Source: an uncultured Actinomycetes bacterium (GTDB lineage Bacteria > Actinomycetota > Actinomycetes > Nanopelagicales > Nanopelagicaceae). Taken from it: a stretch of 31,474 nt of DNA. The stretch lies in assembly GCA_903953805.1 (NCBI GenBank), contig CAJBLC010000080.1, positions 1-31,474 on the forward strand, in the 5' to 3' direction. Every line of letters starts with the position of its first letter. Within the stretch, counting starts at the first letter, position 1. A program made the translations under genes and the position numbers. The notes under the pieces were generated by a model. That model was not told the origin of the DNA. It worked only from the letters and a program-made list of their open reading frames with translations, and did no database searches. Positions 16,969-24,157 of this stretch are shown in pieces.

Positions 16969-17889
16969 ATGACCATCACAAATGTAAGTACTCGCGATAT
17001 CACTACTGCAAATATTTCTGCAGGTGAGATCATCGAGCAGGCCCGTGCACAAGGATGGGCAGTTGGTGGCTATAACATGCACAATGTTGAGACCGCGCAA
17101 GCGCTTCTCCGAGCAGCGGAAATCACTCAATCTCCAATCTTCATGCAGATTGGAAGAGCGATCATTCCTCATATGGGGTTGAAGGCTGCCTTTGAATTAA
17201 CCAAGCGGGTGACGGAAGAGTCAGACGCTAAATTCATTATTCATCTTGACCATGGCACTGAAACGGAAGTGCTCGAAGCGATCGATTTAGGATTTACCTC
17301 GATTATGTTCGATGGCGCCCATCATCCATTTGAAGAAAATATTAAGGTAACTCGTGAGATCGTCAAGCGTTGCCATGATGCCGGTATTTATGTTGAGGCT
17401 GAATTGGGCAAGATTCCTGATGCCGATGAAGAAGTAAATTGGGAGAGCTACTACACCGATGTTGACGAGGCAGAGCGATATGTTGCTGAGACTGGGATTG
17501 ATTCTCTGGCGATCTCTTGCGGAATCGTCCACGGGGTGCCGAATGGCCTGGAGCTTGAACCCCTTGCAGTAGATCTTGTTGAAAGAATTCGTAAAGTCGT
17601 TCCAGTTCCTCTTGTCATGCACGGTGCCTCAGGAGTTCCGGATCATGAGATTAAGGCAGTGATCGCGGCCGGAGTCCATAAAATCAATGCAGATACCGAT
17701 CTTCGCCATGCCTTCCGCCGAGGTATAGAAGAGAAGTGGGCTAACGGGGATGCCCAGTTGGAGGTGGCGATGAGCAAGGGCCGTGAATACATGATCGAGG
17801 CAACTATTGAGAAGATGAAACTTTATGGCGCAGCTGGCCGCACCGAAGGGTCAAACTTGTCTTCAACTCAGGAAGGTCGCTTCTGGTGA
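16969..17889 (+). CDS. Class II (zinc-dependent) ketose-bisphosphate-type aldolase
   Basis: A 306-aa member of the class II fructose/tagatose-bisphosphate aldolase family (Fba, GatY, KbaY, IolJ), which cleaves ketose 1-phosphates or bisphosphates to DHAP plus an aldehyde. Visible residues are catalytic D94 and zinc ligand H95 in HLDHGT, further metal-site histidines H188 (VHGVPNG) and H218 (MHGASG), and the phosphate-binding INADTDLRHAF. The usual HGGSG reads HGASG, and the loop after EAELGKI lacks the typical GGxED motif. Specificity may thus differ from glycolytic aldolase. AGGAG precedes the ATG. The stop overlaps the E2 start (GTGA). The E1/E2 genes flanking it suggest that an aldolase product feeds the lipoyl complex. 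Confidence 0.9.
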   Translation: MTITNVSTRDITTANISAGEIIEQARAQGWAVGGYNMHNVETAQALLRAAEITQSPIFMQIGRAIIPHMGLKAAFELTKRVTEESDAKFIIHLDHGTETEVLEAIDLGFTSIMFDGAHHPFEENIKVTREIVKRCHDAGIYVEAELGKIPDADEEVNWESYYTDVDEAERYVAETGIDSLAISCGIVHGVPNGLELEPLAVDLVERIRKVVPVPLVMHGASGVPDHEIKAVIAAGVHKINADTDLRHAFRRGIEEKWANGDAQLEVAMSKGREYMIEATIEKMKLYGAAGRTEGSNLSSTQEGRFW

Positions 17890-18575
17890 GCCAAACACGG
17901 ATGCTTGAGTTAACAGGCGAGACATTTCCGCTTAAGGGTATTAAGAAAGTTGCTAGTCGCCGAATGGTTGAAGCGTGGCAGGCACCGGTCTTTCACTTAT
18001 CAGTCGATGTCGATATGCAGCACGCACTCGTGCGAGGTAAGCAAGGAGTAGGAACCACCGTTACCGACATCATTCTCTTAGCGACCAGAGATGCTCTTCT
18101 CGATCAACCTCAGATGAATGCTCATTTCAAAGATGAGGCTATTACCGTATACAAAGAGATAAATATTGGTTTAGCAGTCGCGACCGAAGCTGGCCTCATG
18201 GTCCCAGTCATTCACAATACCCATGTCAAGAGCTTGCAAGATATAGCCGATAGTCGAAAAGAGATCGTAGCTAAGTCCAGAAGTGGCTCCTTAGGTATGG
18301 CTGATATCGATGGAGCCACTTTTACCATTTCAAATTTGGGAATGTTGGGGATAGATCGCTTTGATGCGATTATCAACCCACCGCAGATTGGAATCCTTGC
18401 AATTGGAAGTACAAAGAATGTTCCAATTGTGAAGGACTCTGGTTTTGCTGTTGCTGCGCAAGCAACATTCACACTCACATGTGATCATCGCGCAGTTGAT
18501 GGTGCTACTGGTGCAAAGTTCCTCACAAAAATCAAAGAGAGAATTGAACTTCCCATCGGAGTTCCAACAGAGTGA
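17886..18575 (+). CDS. Minimal E2 dihydrolipoamide acyltransferase: catalytic core only
   Basis: A 229-aa protein consisting solely of the 2-oxoacid dehydrogenase acyltransferase domain. It opens a few residues in with FPLKGIKKVASRRMVEAW, the normal beginning of the catalytic core, and ends soon after the active-site motif DHRAVDG (H201, D205), which transfers acyl groups from lipoyl to CoA. There is no lipoyl domain and no peripheral subunit-binding domain. The lipoyl domain is the separate 79-aa protein encoded at 13559. No E3 gene lies nearby, so a housekeeping dihydrolipoyl dehydrogenase is presumably shared. The GTG start overlaps the aldolase stop by 4 nt, and no upstream in-frame E2-like sequence is hidden in the aldolase gene. 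Confidence 0.88.
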   Translation: MSQTRMLELTGETFPLKGIKKVASRRMVEAWQAPVFHLSVDVDMQHALVRGKQGVGTTVTDIILLATRDALLDQPQMNAHFKDEAITVYKEINIGLAVATEAGLMVPVIHNTHVKSLQDIADSRKEIVAKSRSGSLGMADIDGATFTISNLGMLGIDRFDAIINPPQIGILAIGSTKNVPIVKDSGFAVAAQATFTLTCDHRAVDGATGAKFLTKIKERIELPIGVPTE

Positions 18576-19330
18576 ACTTCGATCTTTTGGTTCCGCAGGG
18601 CTCCTTGAAGTTAATTCATGGGCCCCATTTTCTTGAGCCAGAAGAAGATATTTCGATAGGTCCAAGGCTTCTCTCCCATACCGTGGAGAAAGGAGCTGGC
18701 TCTTTTGCTCGAATCTCCCGCCCAAAGCGGACTCTCGCACTCAGCAGTCGGGATCGCTCTCATCCGAACTTTCAGCGCTTTTTAGAGATAGCCCAGGAAG
18801 GTGGCTTCGCCCCAGTTCTTCGATCCCCGGGGGGAAGGGCTGTTGCCTACCATGAGGAGTCGATTATTCTTGACTTTGTGTCGAGCGAGAGTGAACCGCG
18901 AAGCGCTATGAGCGCACGCTTTGATGCACTTGGCACTCTCTTTATAGAGGCGCTCGATCAATGTGGAATCGCGGCAACCATTGGTGAAATCCCGCGCGAA
19001 TATTGTCCAGGCAAGCACTCGGTTATCACTAAGGATCAGAAATTGGTAGGAACGGCCCAGCGCTTGGTTCGAGGAGGATGGCTGCTCAGTGCAAGTGTGA
19101 TTGTAAGGAATGGTCTACCCATTAGAGACTTACTCACTAATATTTATTCAGCCATGGAGTTTGATATGAACCCGGAAACGATCGTTGCTCTCAATGTATT
19201 CGATTCAACTATTGACACGGATAGTGTCATCGCTGCTTTGACTGACACGTTACGAAGTCACTTTGACATTGAAGATTGTGAATTGATCCGAAAAAACGAA
19301 CTGAAGGTTCGTGAATTGGTAGTGCAGTGA
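18572..19330 (+). CDS. Lipoate-protein-ligase-A-like (BPL/LPL family) protein
   Basis: A 252-aa member of the biotin/lipoate protein ligase family. Visible are RSPGGRAVAYHE, matching the lipoate-binding RRxGGGxVxHD motif, and KHSVITKDQKLVGTAQR with K157 at the place of the catalytic lysine, followed by RGGWLLSASVIV. Such proteins attach lipoate or transfer octanoyl/lipoyl groups to lipoyl domains. Position, one codon overlap after the minimal E2 and 4.8 kb after the free lipoyl gene, suggests it modifies that specific carrier. Divergence of the motifs from E. coli LplA (GGRA for GGGA) leaves ligase, octanoyltransferase or amidotransferase activity open. It starts with GTG. Confidence 0.85.
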   Translation: MNFDLLVPQGSLKLIHGPHFLEPEEDISIGPRLLSHTVEKGAGSFARISRPKRTLALSSRDRSHPNFQRFLEIAQEGGFAPVLRSPGGRAVAYHEESIILDFVSSESEPRSAMSARFDALGTLFIEALDQCGIAATIGEIPREYCPGKHSVITKDQKLVGTAQRLVRGGWLLSASVIVRNGLPIRDLLTNIYSAMEFDMNPETIVALNVFDSTIDTDSVIAALTDTLRSHFDIEDCELIRKNELKVRELVVQ

Positions 19331-20745
19331 TGGGAGCACTTGAACGCGCACAAGCACTTCTTGCTTCGGCTGATCCAGATAAAACTCTTCCGCAATGCAA
19401 AATCCGGGCCATTGAGATTGGGGCTGATGCTCTCTCCCAAGTAGGCCAGATTGCAAGTGAATATATCCCTAGTGGAAGCTTGATCGGATTTATTGTAGAT
19501 AAAAGTGAAATTTTTCGAGCTTCACGGTCGGCAAAAGATGATGTTCTGGCCCAACTTGCGGCTAACTTCTCGGTAAGGAAGATAGTTCTCGATGATGGTT
19601 ATCAGGAGCTTCACGCCTCTGAAGATGTGATCAATCAGGCGATAGGTGAAGCAGCAGGAGTTTCAGCGATCATCTCGCTCGGCGGTGGAACTATTACTGA
19701 TATCGGTAAAATGACTTCGCTGGGCATCGATTGCCCTATTCATATCGCAATTCAAACCGCCGCTTCAGTTGATGGCTACACCGATGATGTCTCAGTCATA
19801 TTAAAGAGTGGTGTAAAACGAACAGTCCCTTCCCGTTGGCCGGATATTGTCATCGCCGACACCACTTTGATTGCACAGGCACCGCGGCTTATGAATACCG
19901 CCGGATTTGGTGAGATTTATTCGATGTTCACGGCTCCAGCCGACTGGCGCCTCGCCGCGCTCTTTGGCTTTGAGAAGAATTTCCATTGGGGTCCCATCGA
20001 GCTTCTCCACGGTGTTGGTGAGGGAATCGATGAATGGTCCATCGGCCTCAAAGATGCAGAAGTTGCATCAATTGAAAAATTAGTTGAGGCACTAGCGGTA
20101 CGGGGGATCACAACCGGAGTTGCTGGGACAACAGCTTGTCTCTCAGGGATTGAGCACCTTTTCTCTCACATGCTTGATATGCACCAAGGGGCGAATGGAA
20201 AAACAATTGGACAACATGGCTCTCAAGTCGGTGTTGGATCTCTCGCTGCCTCCGTTCTGTGGGAGATAATCTTTGAAAACTTTGATGATGGAGAGATTCG
20301 CTATCGCGATCTCCCCGAAGATCAAGAGTACGAAAATAAGGTAAAGAGCCACTTCTCCTCTCTCGATAACGATGGCCGTCTTGGCCAAGAATGTTGGAAC
20401 GATTATTCGAAAAAGGTTGCATATTGGCGATCACATGAGAATGAGATCTCTGCAGTTCTTCAGAATTGGAGTGAACATTCTGCTGAATTGAAGAGACTTA
20501 TCTTGAGTTCAGACCAGATTGCGAGAAACCTTACTGCTGCAGGTTCGCCAGTAACGCTCGCAGCTTTAGAGCCAGCTATTAGCGGAGAACTTGCCTCATG
20601 GGCGCTCGGTGGCGCTCATCTGATGCGTAATCGATTTGTCGGAATAGACCTTCTTGAATTCTTAGGGCTCTGGACTCCAGAGACTTTGGCAGAGGTATTC
20701 ACGCGAATGAGAAAAGTTGTTGAAAAGGCGGAGGTTCATGCATGA
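19330..20745 (+). CDS. Metal-dependent sn-glycerol-1-phosphate dehydrogenase-like protein (AraM/G1PDH family)
   Basis: A 471-aa member of the iron-containing alcohol dehydrogenase superfamily, G1PDH/AraM branch, longer than the roughly 350-400 aa usual there. NAD(P)-binding GGGTITDIGK and the TAASVDGYTDDVSV block match AraM. Metal-site histidines appear as H276 (GIEHLFSH) and H296 (GQHGSQVG). The third ligand, usually Asp in GFGD, is Glu here (GFGE, E195), and a lysine that follows in AraM is not kept. A C-terminal region of about 75 residues includes the extra length. It starts at the ATG at 19330 (TGATG overlap); GTG at 19327 is an alternative. It probably interconverts a keto-phosphate or ketone with an alcohol. 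Confidence 0.85.
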   Translation: MGALERAQALLASADPDKTLPQCKIRAIEIGADALSQVGQIASEYIPSGSLIGFIVDKSEIFRASRSAKDDVLAQLAANFSVRKIVLDDGYQELHASEDVINQAIGEAAGVSAIISLGGGTITDIGKMTSLGIDCPIHIAIQTAASVDGYTDDVSVILKSGVKRTVPSRWPDIVIADTTLIAQAPRLMNTAGFGEIYSMFTAPADWRLAALFGFEKNFHWGPIELLHGVGEGIDEWSIGLKDAEVASIEKLVEALAVRGITTGVAGTTACLSGIEHLFSHMLDMHQGANGKTIGQHGSQVGVGSLAASVLWEIIFENFDDGEIRYRDLPEDQEYENKVKSHFSSLDNDGRLGQECWNDYSKKVAYWRSHENEISAVLQNWSEHSAELKRLILSSDQIARNLTAAGSPVTLAALEPAISGELASWALGGAHLMRNRFVGIDLLEFLGLWTPETLAEVFTRMRKVVEKAEVHA

Positions 20746-22259
20746 ATACTGACTTGGTTATTGGTGTAGATAGCTCTACAACTGGAGCGAAGGCGGTTGT
20801 CTGGAATGCGCAGGGTGAAGCGATCTCCCAGGCGCGTTCAAATTACCCATTAAGCACGCCTCATCCAGGATGGGGTGAGCAAAATGCAGAGGATTGGTGG
20901 GAGGCGACTGCCAATTCAGTCCGGAGAGCCGTTCAGACTGTTGACTCGTCGAGAATTGCCGCTATTGCCATTACACATCAGCGAGAGACATTTGTCTGTG
21001 TCGATAAAGAGGACAACCCACTACGACCTGCGATGCTCTGGCTAGATTCGCGTGCTGTCGAAGAAGTTGAAAAGTACGGAACAACTGAAGTCCACCGTAT
21101 CACCGGAAAGCCAGCCAATCTCACTCCAGCCTGGTACAAATTACTTTGGTTGGCAGAGCACGAGCCGGAGATTATTGCTCGGACAGCAAAAGTAGCCGAT
21201 GTTCAAGCTTTTCTCGTTAATCGCCTTACTGGTGACTGGGTAACTTCATATGGATCAGCTGATCCGATGGGTGTTATCGATATGGAGACGCTCGATTACA
21301 GTGATGAGTTACTGAAGATCGCTGGTCTTCGACGAGATCAATTCTCACGATTGGCAGCTCCGGGAGAGAAGATCGGGACAATTTCTGATGCAATTGCGGA
21401 AGATCTTGGACTACCAAAAGGTTTGCCAGTGGTCGCTGGGCTTGGTGATGGCCAGGCAGCACAACTGGGAACTGGCGGAATCAATCCAGGAAACTATTAC
21501 CTGAATTTAGGTAGTGGCATTGTCTCAGGAACTTACTCGACTGAGTACTCATTTGATAAGGCTTATCGAGTCTTAGCGGCTGGGGTTCCAGGGAGCTATA
21601 CCTTTGAAACTTTTATCGGAGGCGGAACCTTTAATTTACAGTGGTTTATTGAGAAGTTTGCTGGCGTTGATACTAAAGCGCTTGGCTTGGAACTCTCACC
21701 AGAGCAAGTCTTAGAAACTGCTGCCGCCCAATTACCTCCTGGTGCCGAAGGGCTTTTAGCTCTCCCGTACTGGACCGGCGCACTCACACCTTATTGGGAT
21801 CACCATGCTCGAGGTGCTCTTATTGGCTTTACTGGTCGACACGGTAAATCACACGTATATCGCGCCATGCTTGAAGGAATTGCCTTTGAACAACGCTTCC
21901 TCACCGAAGGCGCAGAGAGGGCCACGGGTACTCCTGCTACTGAGGTGATTGTTCTTGGTGGCGGATCGCGAAGTAAGGTCTGGTGCCAAATCATCGCTGA
22001 CGTGATGCAACGCCCAGTAAAGGTTGTGAAAGAGTCTGAGTCAACCTGTCTTGGCGTAGGAATGCTTGCAGCAGCGTATGCGGGTATTCATAGTTCGATA
22101 CCCGAAGCAGCGGCGAAGATGAGTGGTGTATCGGCTACCTTCACTCCAGATCCGGCTCGTGTTCCAGTCTACGACGAGCTCTACAAGGTCTATCGCACAA
22201 TTTATCCAGCGCTTCGGGGAATCTTTCCCGCGATCAGTGAAGCCCTCTCAGGAAAATAA
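20742..22259 (+). CDS. FGGY-family carbohydrate kinase, xylulokinase-like
   Basis: A 505-aa second FGGY kinase, clearly different from the GlpK-like one. It has the xylulokinase-like VIGVDSSTTGAKAVVWN N-terminus, THQRETFV, the AMLWLDSRA segment, catalytic D236 in GLGDGQAAQLGTG and the C-terminal ATP-site GGGSRSKVWCQIIADV. XylB-type enzymes phosphorylate D-xylulose, and relatives act on other ketoses and polyols. Two kinases in one operon fit either two entry substrates or successive phosphorylation to a bisphosphate suited to the class II aldolase. It overlaps the dehydrogenase gene by 4 nt (ATGA); the stop is 12 nt before the phosphatase gene. Confidence 0.88.
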   Translation: MNTDLVIGVDSSTTGAKAVVWNAQGEAISQARSNYPLSTPHPGWGEQNAEDWWEATANSVRRAVQTVDSSRIAAIAITHQRETFVCVDKEDNPLRPAMLWLDSRAVEEVEKYGTTEVHRITGKPANLTPAWYKLLWLAEHEPEIIARTAKVADVQAFLVNRLTGDWVTSYGSADPMGVIDMETLDYSDELLKIAGLRRDQFSRLAAPGEKIGTISDAIAEDLGLPKGLPVVAGLGDGQAAQLGTGGINPGNYYLNLGSGIVSGTYSTEYSFDKAYRVLAAGVPGSYTFETFIGGGTFNLQWFIEKFAGVDTKALGLELSPEQVLETAAAQLPPGAEGLLALPYWTGALTPYWDHHARGALIGFTGRHGKSHVYRAMLEGIAFEQRFLTEGAERATGTPATEVIVLGGGSRSKVWCQIIADVMQRPVKVVKESESTCLGVGMLAAAYAGIHSSIPEAAAKMSGVSATFTPDPARVPVYDELYKVYRTIYPALRGIFPAISEALSGK

Positions 22260-22271
22260 TCACACTCAATT

Positions 22272-23069
22272 ATGAGAAGTTACGAAGGATATATCTTTGA
22301 CCTTGATGGAACCATCTATTTAGGCGAGACACTACTTCCTGGCGCCCGAGAACTCATTGAAGCGCTTCGAGCCTCTGGCAAGAGAACAATCTTCTTAAGT
22401 AATAATCCAACTAAGAGCCCACAAGATTATGCAGATAAGTTAACTCGACTTGGCATTCCAACGAGTATCGATGATGTTATCAACACTGTCGTTGCAACCG
22501 TTGAGTGGTTGCAAAAAAATGCATCAGGCAAGAAGATCTTTGCGATTGCGGAGAGCCCTCTCATCGATGCGATTAAAGGCGCTGGATTTGAGATTACAGA
22601 GGATCCGGAGCAGATAGATATTGTTATCGCCTCCTTTGACCGAGACTTTCACTGGCGAAAATTCCAAATTGCCTTCGATGCACTCTGGTATTACAAACGT
22701 GCAACTCTCATTGCAACAAACCCAGATCAATTTTGTCCCATGCCAGGTGGTCGTGGAGAGGTCGACACTGGTCCTGTGATTGCAGCCTTGGAAGCATGCA
22801 CTGGGGTGAAGTGCGAGGCCAATGTTGGAAAGCCGAATAAGTTGATGATTGATCTGGTCATGCAGAAGTCGAATTTGAGCGTAAAAGATTGTGTGATGGT
22901 TGGAGATCGCCTCTATACCGATATCGCTATGGGCCATGCCGCTGGGATGGATTCGGCACTCGTTTTCACGGGGGAGACCACACCAGAGATCCTTGCAGGA
23001 GCTTCAGATAGCGACCGACCTACTTATGCTTTGAACAACATCTACGAACTTATAAGCGCAATCTCGTAG
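22272..23069 (+). CDS. HAD-IIA family sugar phosphatase (NagD/AraL-like)
   Basis: A 265-aa haloacid-dehalogenase phosphatase with all four motifs: DLDGT with nucleophile D10 and acid D12, the SNN motif II, lysine in VGKPNK, and VGDRLYTD for Mg2+. The large C2-type cap between motifs II and III places it with NagD, AraL and 4-nitrophenylphosphatases, which act on a range of sugar phosphates. In Bacillus subtilis araL lies beside araM, and the same pairing of families occurs here with one kinase gene between. It likely closes the operon and may remove phosphate from a dead-end or final intermediate. No Shine-Dalgarno is evident before the ATG. It is convergent with the next gene 6 nt away. Confidence 0.9.
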   Translation: MRSYEGYIFDLDGTIYLGETLLPGARELIEALRASGKRTIFLSNNPTKSPQDYADKLTRLGIPTSIDDVINTVVATVEWLQKNASGKKIFAIAESPLIDAIKGAGFEITEDPEQIDIVIASFDRDFHWRKFQIAFDALWYYKRATLIATNPDQFCPMPGGRGEVDTGPVIAALEACTGVKCEANVGKPNKLMIDLVMQKSNLSVKDCVMVGDRLYTDIAMGHAAGMDSALVFTGETTPEILAGASDSDRPTYALNNIYELISAIS

Positions 23070-23075
23070 GAATTA

Positions 23076-24089
23076 TTACAGGCGGCGAGCAGCGACAAAA
23101 CGCTCGCCACCAAAGTAATTTGAGAACGATTCAATGCGTACTCGTGCGCCAGAATGTGGTGCATCGAGCATGCGACCGTTGCCATAATAAATTCCAACGT
23201 GAGAGATAGGACGTCCAAAGAAGACTAAGTCTCCTGGCTGAATCTTGTTGAGTGGAACATATTTACCGTAACCAGCTTGAGCAGCTGCAGAGTGTGGGAG
23301 AGATACGCCAGCGGCCGCAAATGCCTGCATCGTTAGGCCGGAACAATCCCAATAGACCAATCCCGCTGCGCCAAATCGATAGCGCGAACCAAGTTGCTTC
23401 AATGCGTAGCGAATTGCAATACCAGAGCGTCCACTGATCTTGAGACCTTGAGCAGCAAGAGCAAGCGATGCTTGTTGATCAGCGCTATCTTGACTTGCTT
23501 GAAGTTTCGCCAAGGCATCGCGTTGATCTTTAGTTAACTTCGCGAGTAGCGCCTCTGCTTGACTCAACTTTGTCTGAGCAAGTGCTTCTTGCGCTGCAAA
23601 CTTCTTCTTCGCAGCTGCAACGAGCGCCACCTTGTCATTAAGGGTAAGTGATGTCGCACGAAGTCGCTGTTCTGCTGTTGTGTAACGAGAAAGTTGAAGT
23701 GCTTTGCGGGCGGTCACCATGCTGAGTGAACCTGCGGTCTGCAAATAGAGCGATGGATCAGTTGAGAAGAGGAGTGACATGCTCTCGCTCAAACCATTGT
23801 TCTGATATTGCTGGCGCGCGATCTGTCCAAGAGATTTTTTGAGTGATGCCATTGAACTTGCCTGCTGCGAATCTTGTTGCTGCACAGAATTTAGAGAGCG
23901 AGTGAGTTTGCCGAGTTCAACCTGTGCCTGTTGGCCAGCTTCGGCAGCAGCTGATGCCTCAATTTGAAGTTTTGTTACTTGGGCACGGACATCTGAAAGT
24001 GTTGGAGCAGCGCTTACTGGAGCAACCCAAGTAAGGAGAGTTCCAGTAGCCATTAGGGCGCAGATCGCCCTTCTGCTCACTTTATGCAT
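23076..24089 (-). CDS. Secreted NlpC/P60 peptidoglycan endopeptidase with coiled-coil N-terminus
   Basis: A 337-aa exported cell-wall hydrolase. Residues 1-27 form a signal peptide (MHKVSRRAICALMATG..., ending VSAAP). Residues 30 to about 215 are long alpha-helical, Ala/Gln/Leu-rich coiled coil, as in RipA- and CwlO-like proteins. The C-terminal NlpC/P60 domain has catalytic C249 (DCSGL), H297 (SHVGIY) and third residue H312 (DAPHSG). It should cut the stem peptide of peptidoglycan during growth or division. The ATG at 24089 has no Shine-Dalgarno but lies 6 nt from a -10-like element, suggesting a leaderless mRNA. Confidence 0.92.
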   Translation of the reverse strand: MHKVSRRAICALMATGTLLTWVAPVSAAPTLSDVRAQVTKLQIEASAAAEAGQQAQVELGKLTRSLNSVQQQDSQQASSMASLKKSLGQIARQQYQNNGLSESMSLLFSTDPSLYLQTAGSLSMVTARKALQLSRYTTAEQRLRATSLTLNDKVALVAAAKKKFAAQEALAQTKLSQAEALLAKLTKDQRDALAKLQASQDSADQQASLALAAQGLKISGRSGIAIRYALKQLGSRYRFGAAGLVYWDCSGLTMQAFAAAGVSLPHSAAAQAGYGKYVPLNKIQPGDLVFFGRPISHVGIYYGNGRMLDAPHSGARVRIESFSNYFGGERFVAARRL

Positions 24090-24095
24090 CTGGGT

Positions 24096-24125
24096 AGGTT
24101 AGCGGGTCAGGCTTAAGGGGTTCAA
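24096..24125 (-). promoter_or_regulatory. Putative leaderless promoter of the NlpC/P60 gene
   Basis: On the minus strand TTGAAC (24120-24125), an 18-nt spacer and TAACCT (24096-24101), followed after 6 nt by the ATG. Spacing puts the transcript start at the start codon, and no ribosome binding site is visible. Confidence 0.5.
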
Positions 24126-24157
24126 ATATCACGCATGATTGGGCGCTGAGAGTGTGC

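Noticed and set aside
18330..18740. 136-aa open frame antisense to the E2 core and lipoyl-ligase genes
   Set aside because: It is a shadow of two well-supported genes on the other strand and crosses their boundary with no recognisable domain.
19330..20745. Reading the G1PDH-like gene as evidence for archaeal-type membrane lipids
   Set aside because: No geranylgeranylglyceryl or heptaprenylglyceryl phosphate synthase is nearby, and the metal-site change plus catabolic neighbours favour a degradative role.
22524..22937. 137-aa open frame antisense to the HAD phosphatase gene
   Set aside because: It is contained in a gene with all four HAD motifs; composition looks like a reverse-strand artefact.
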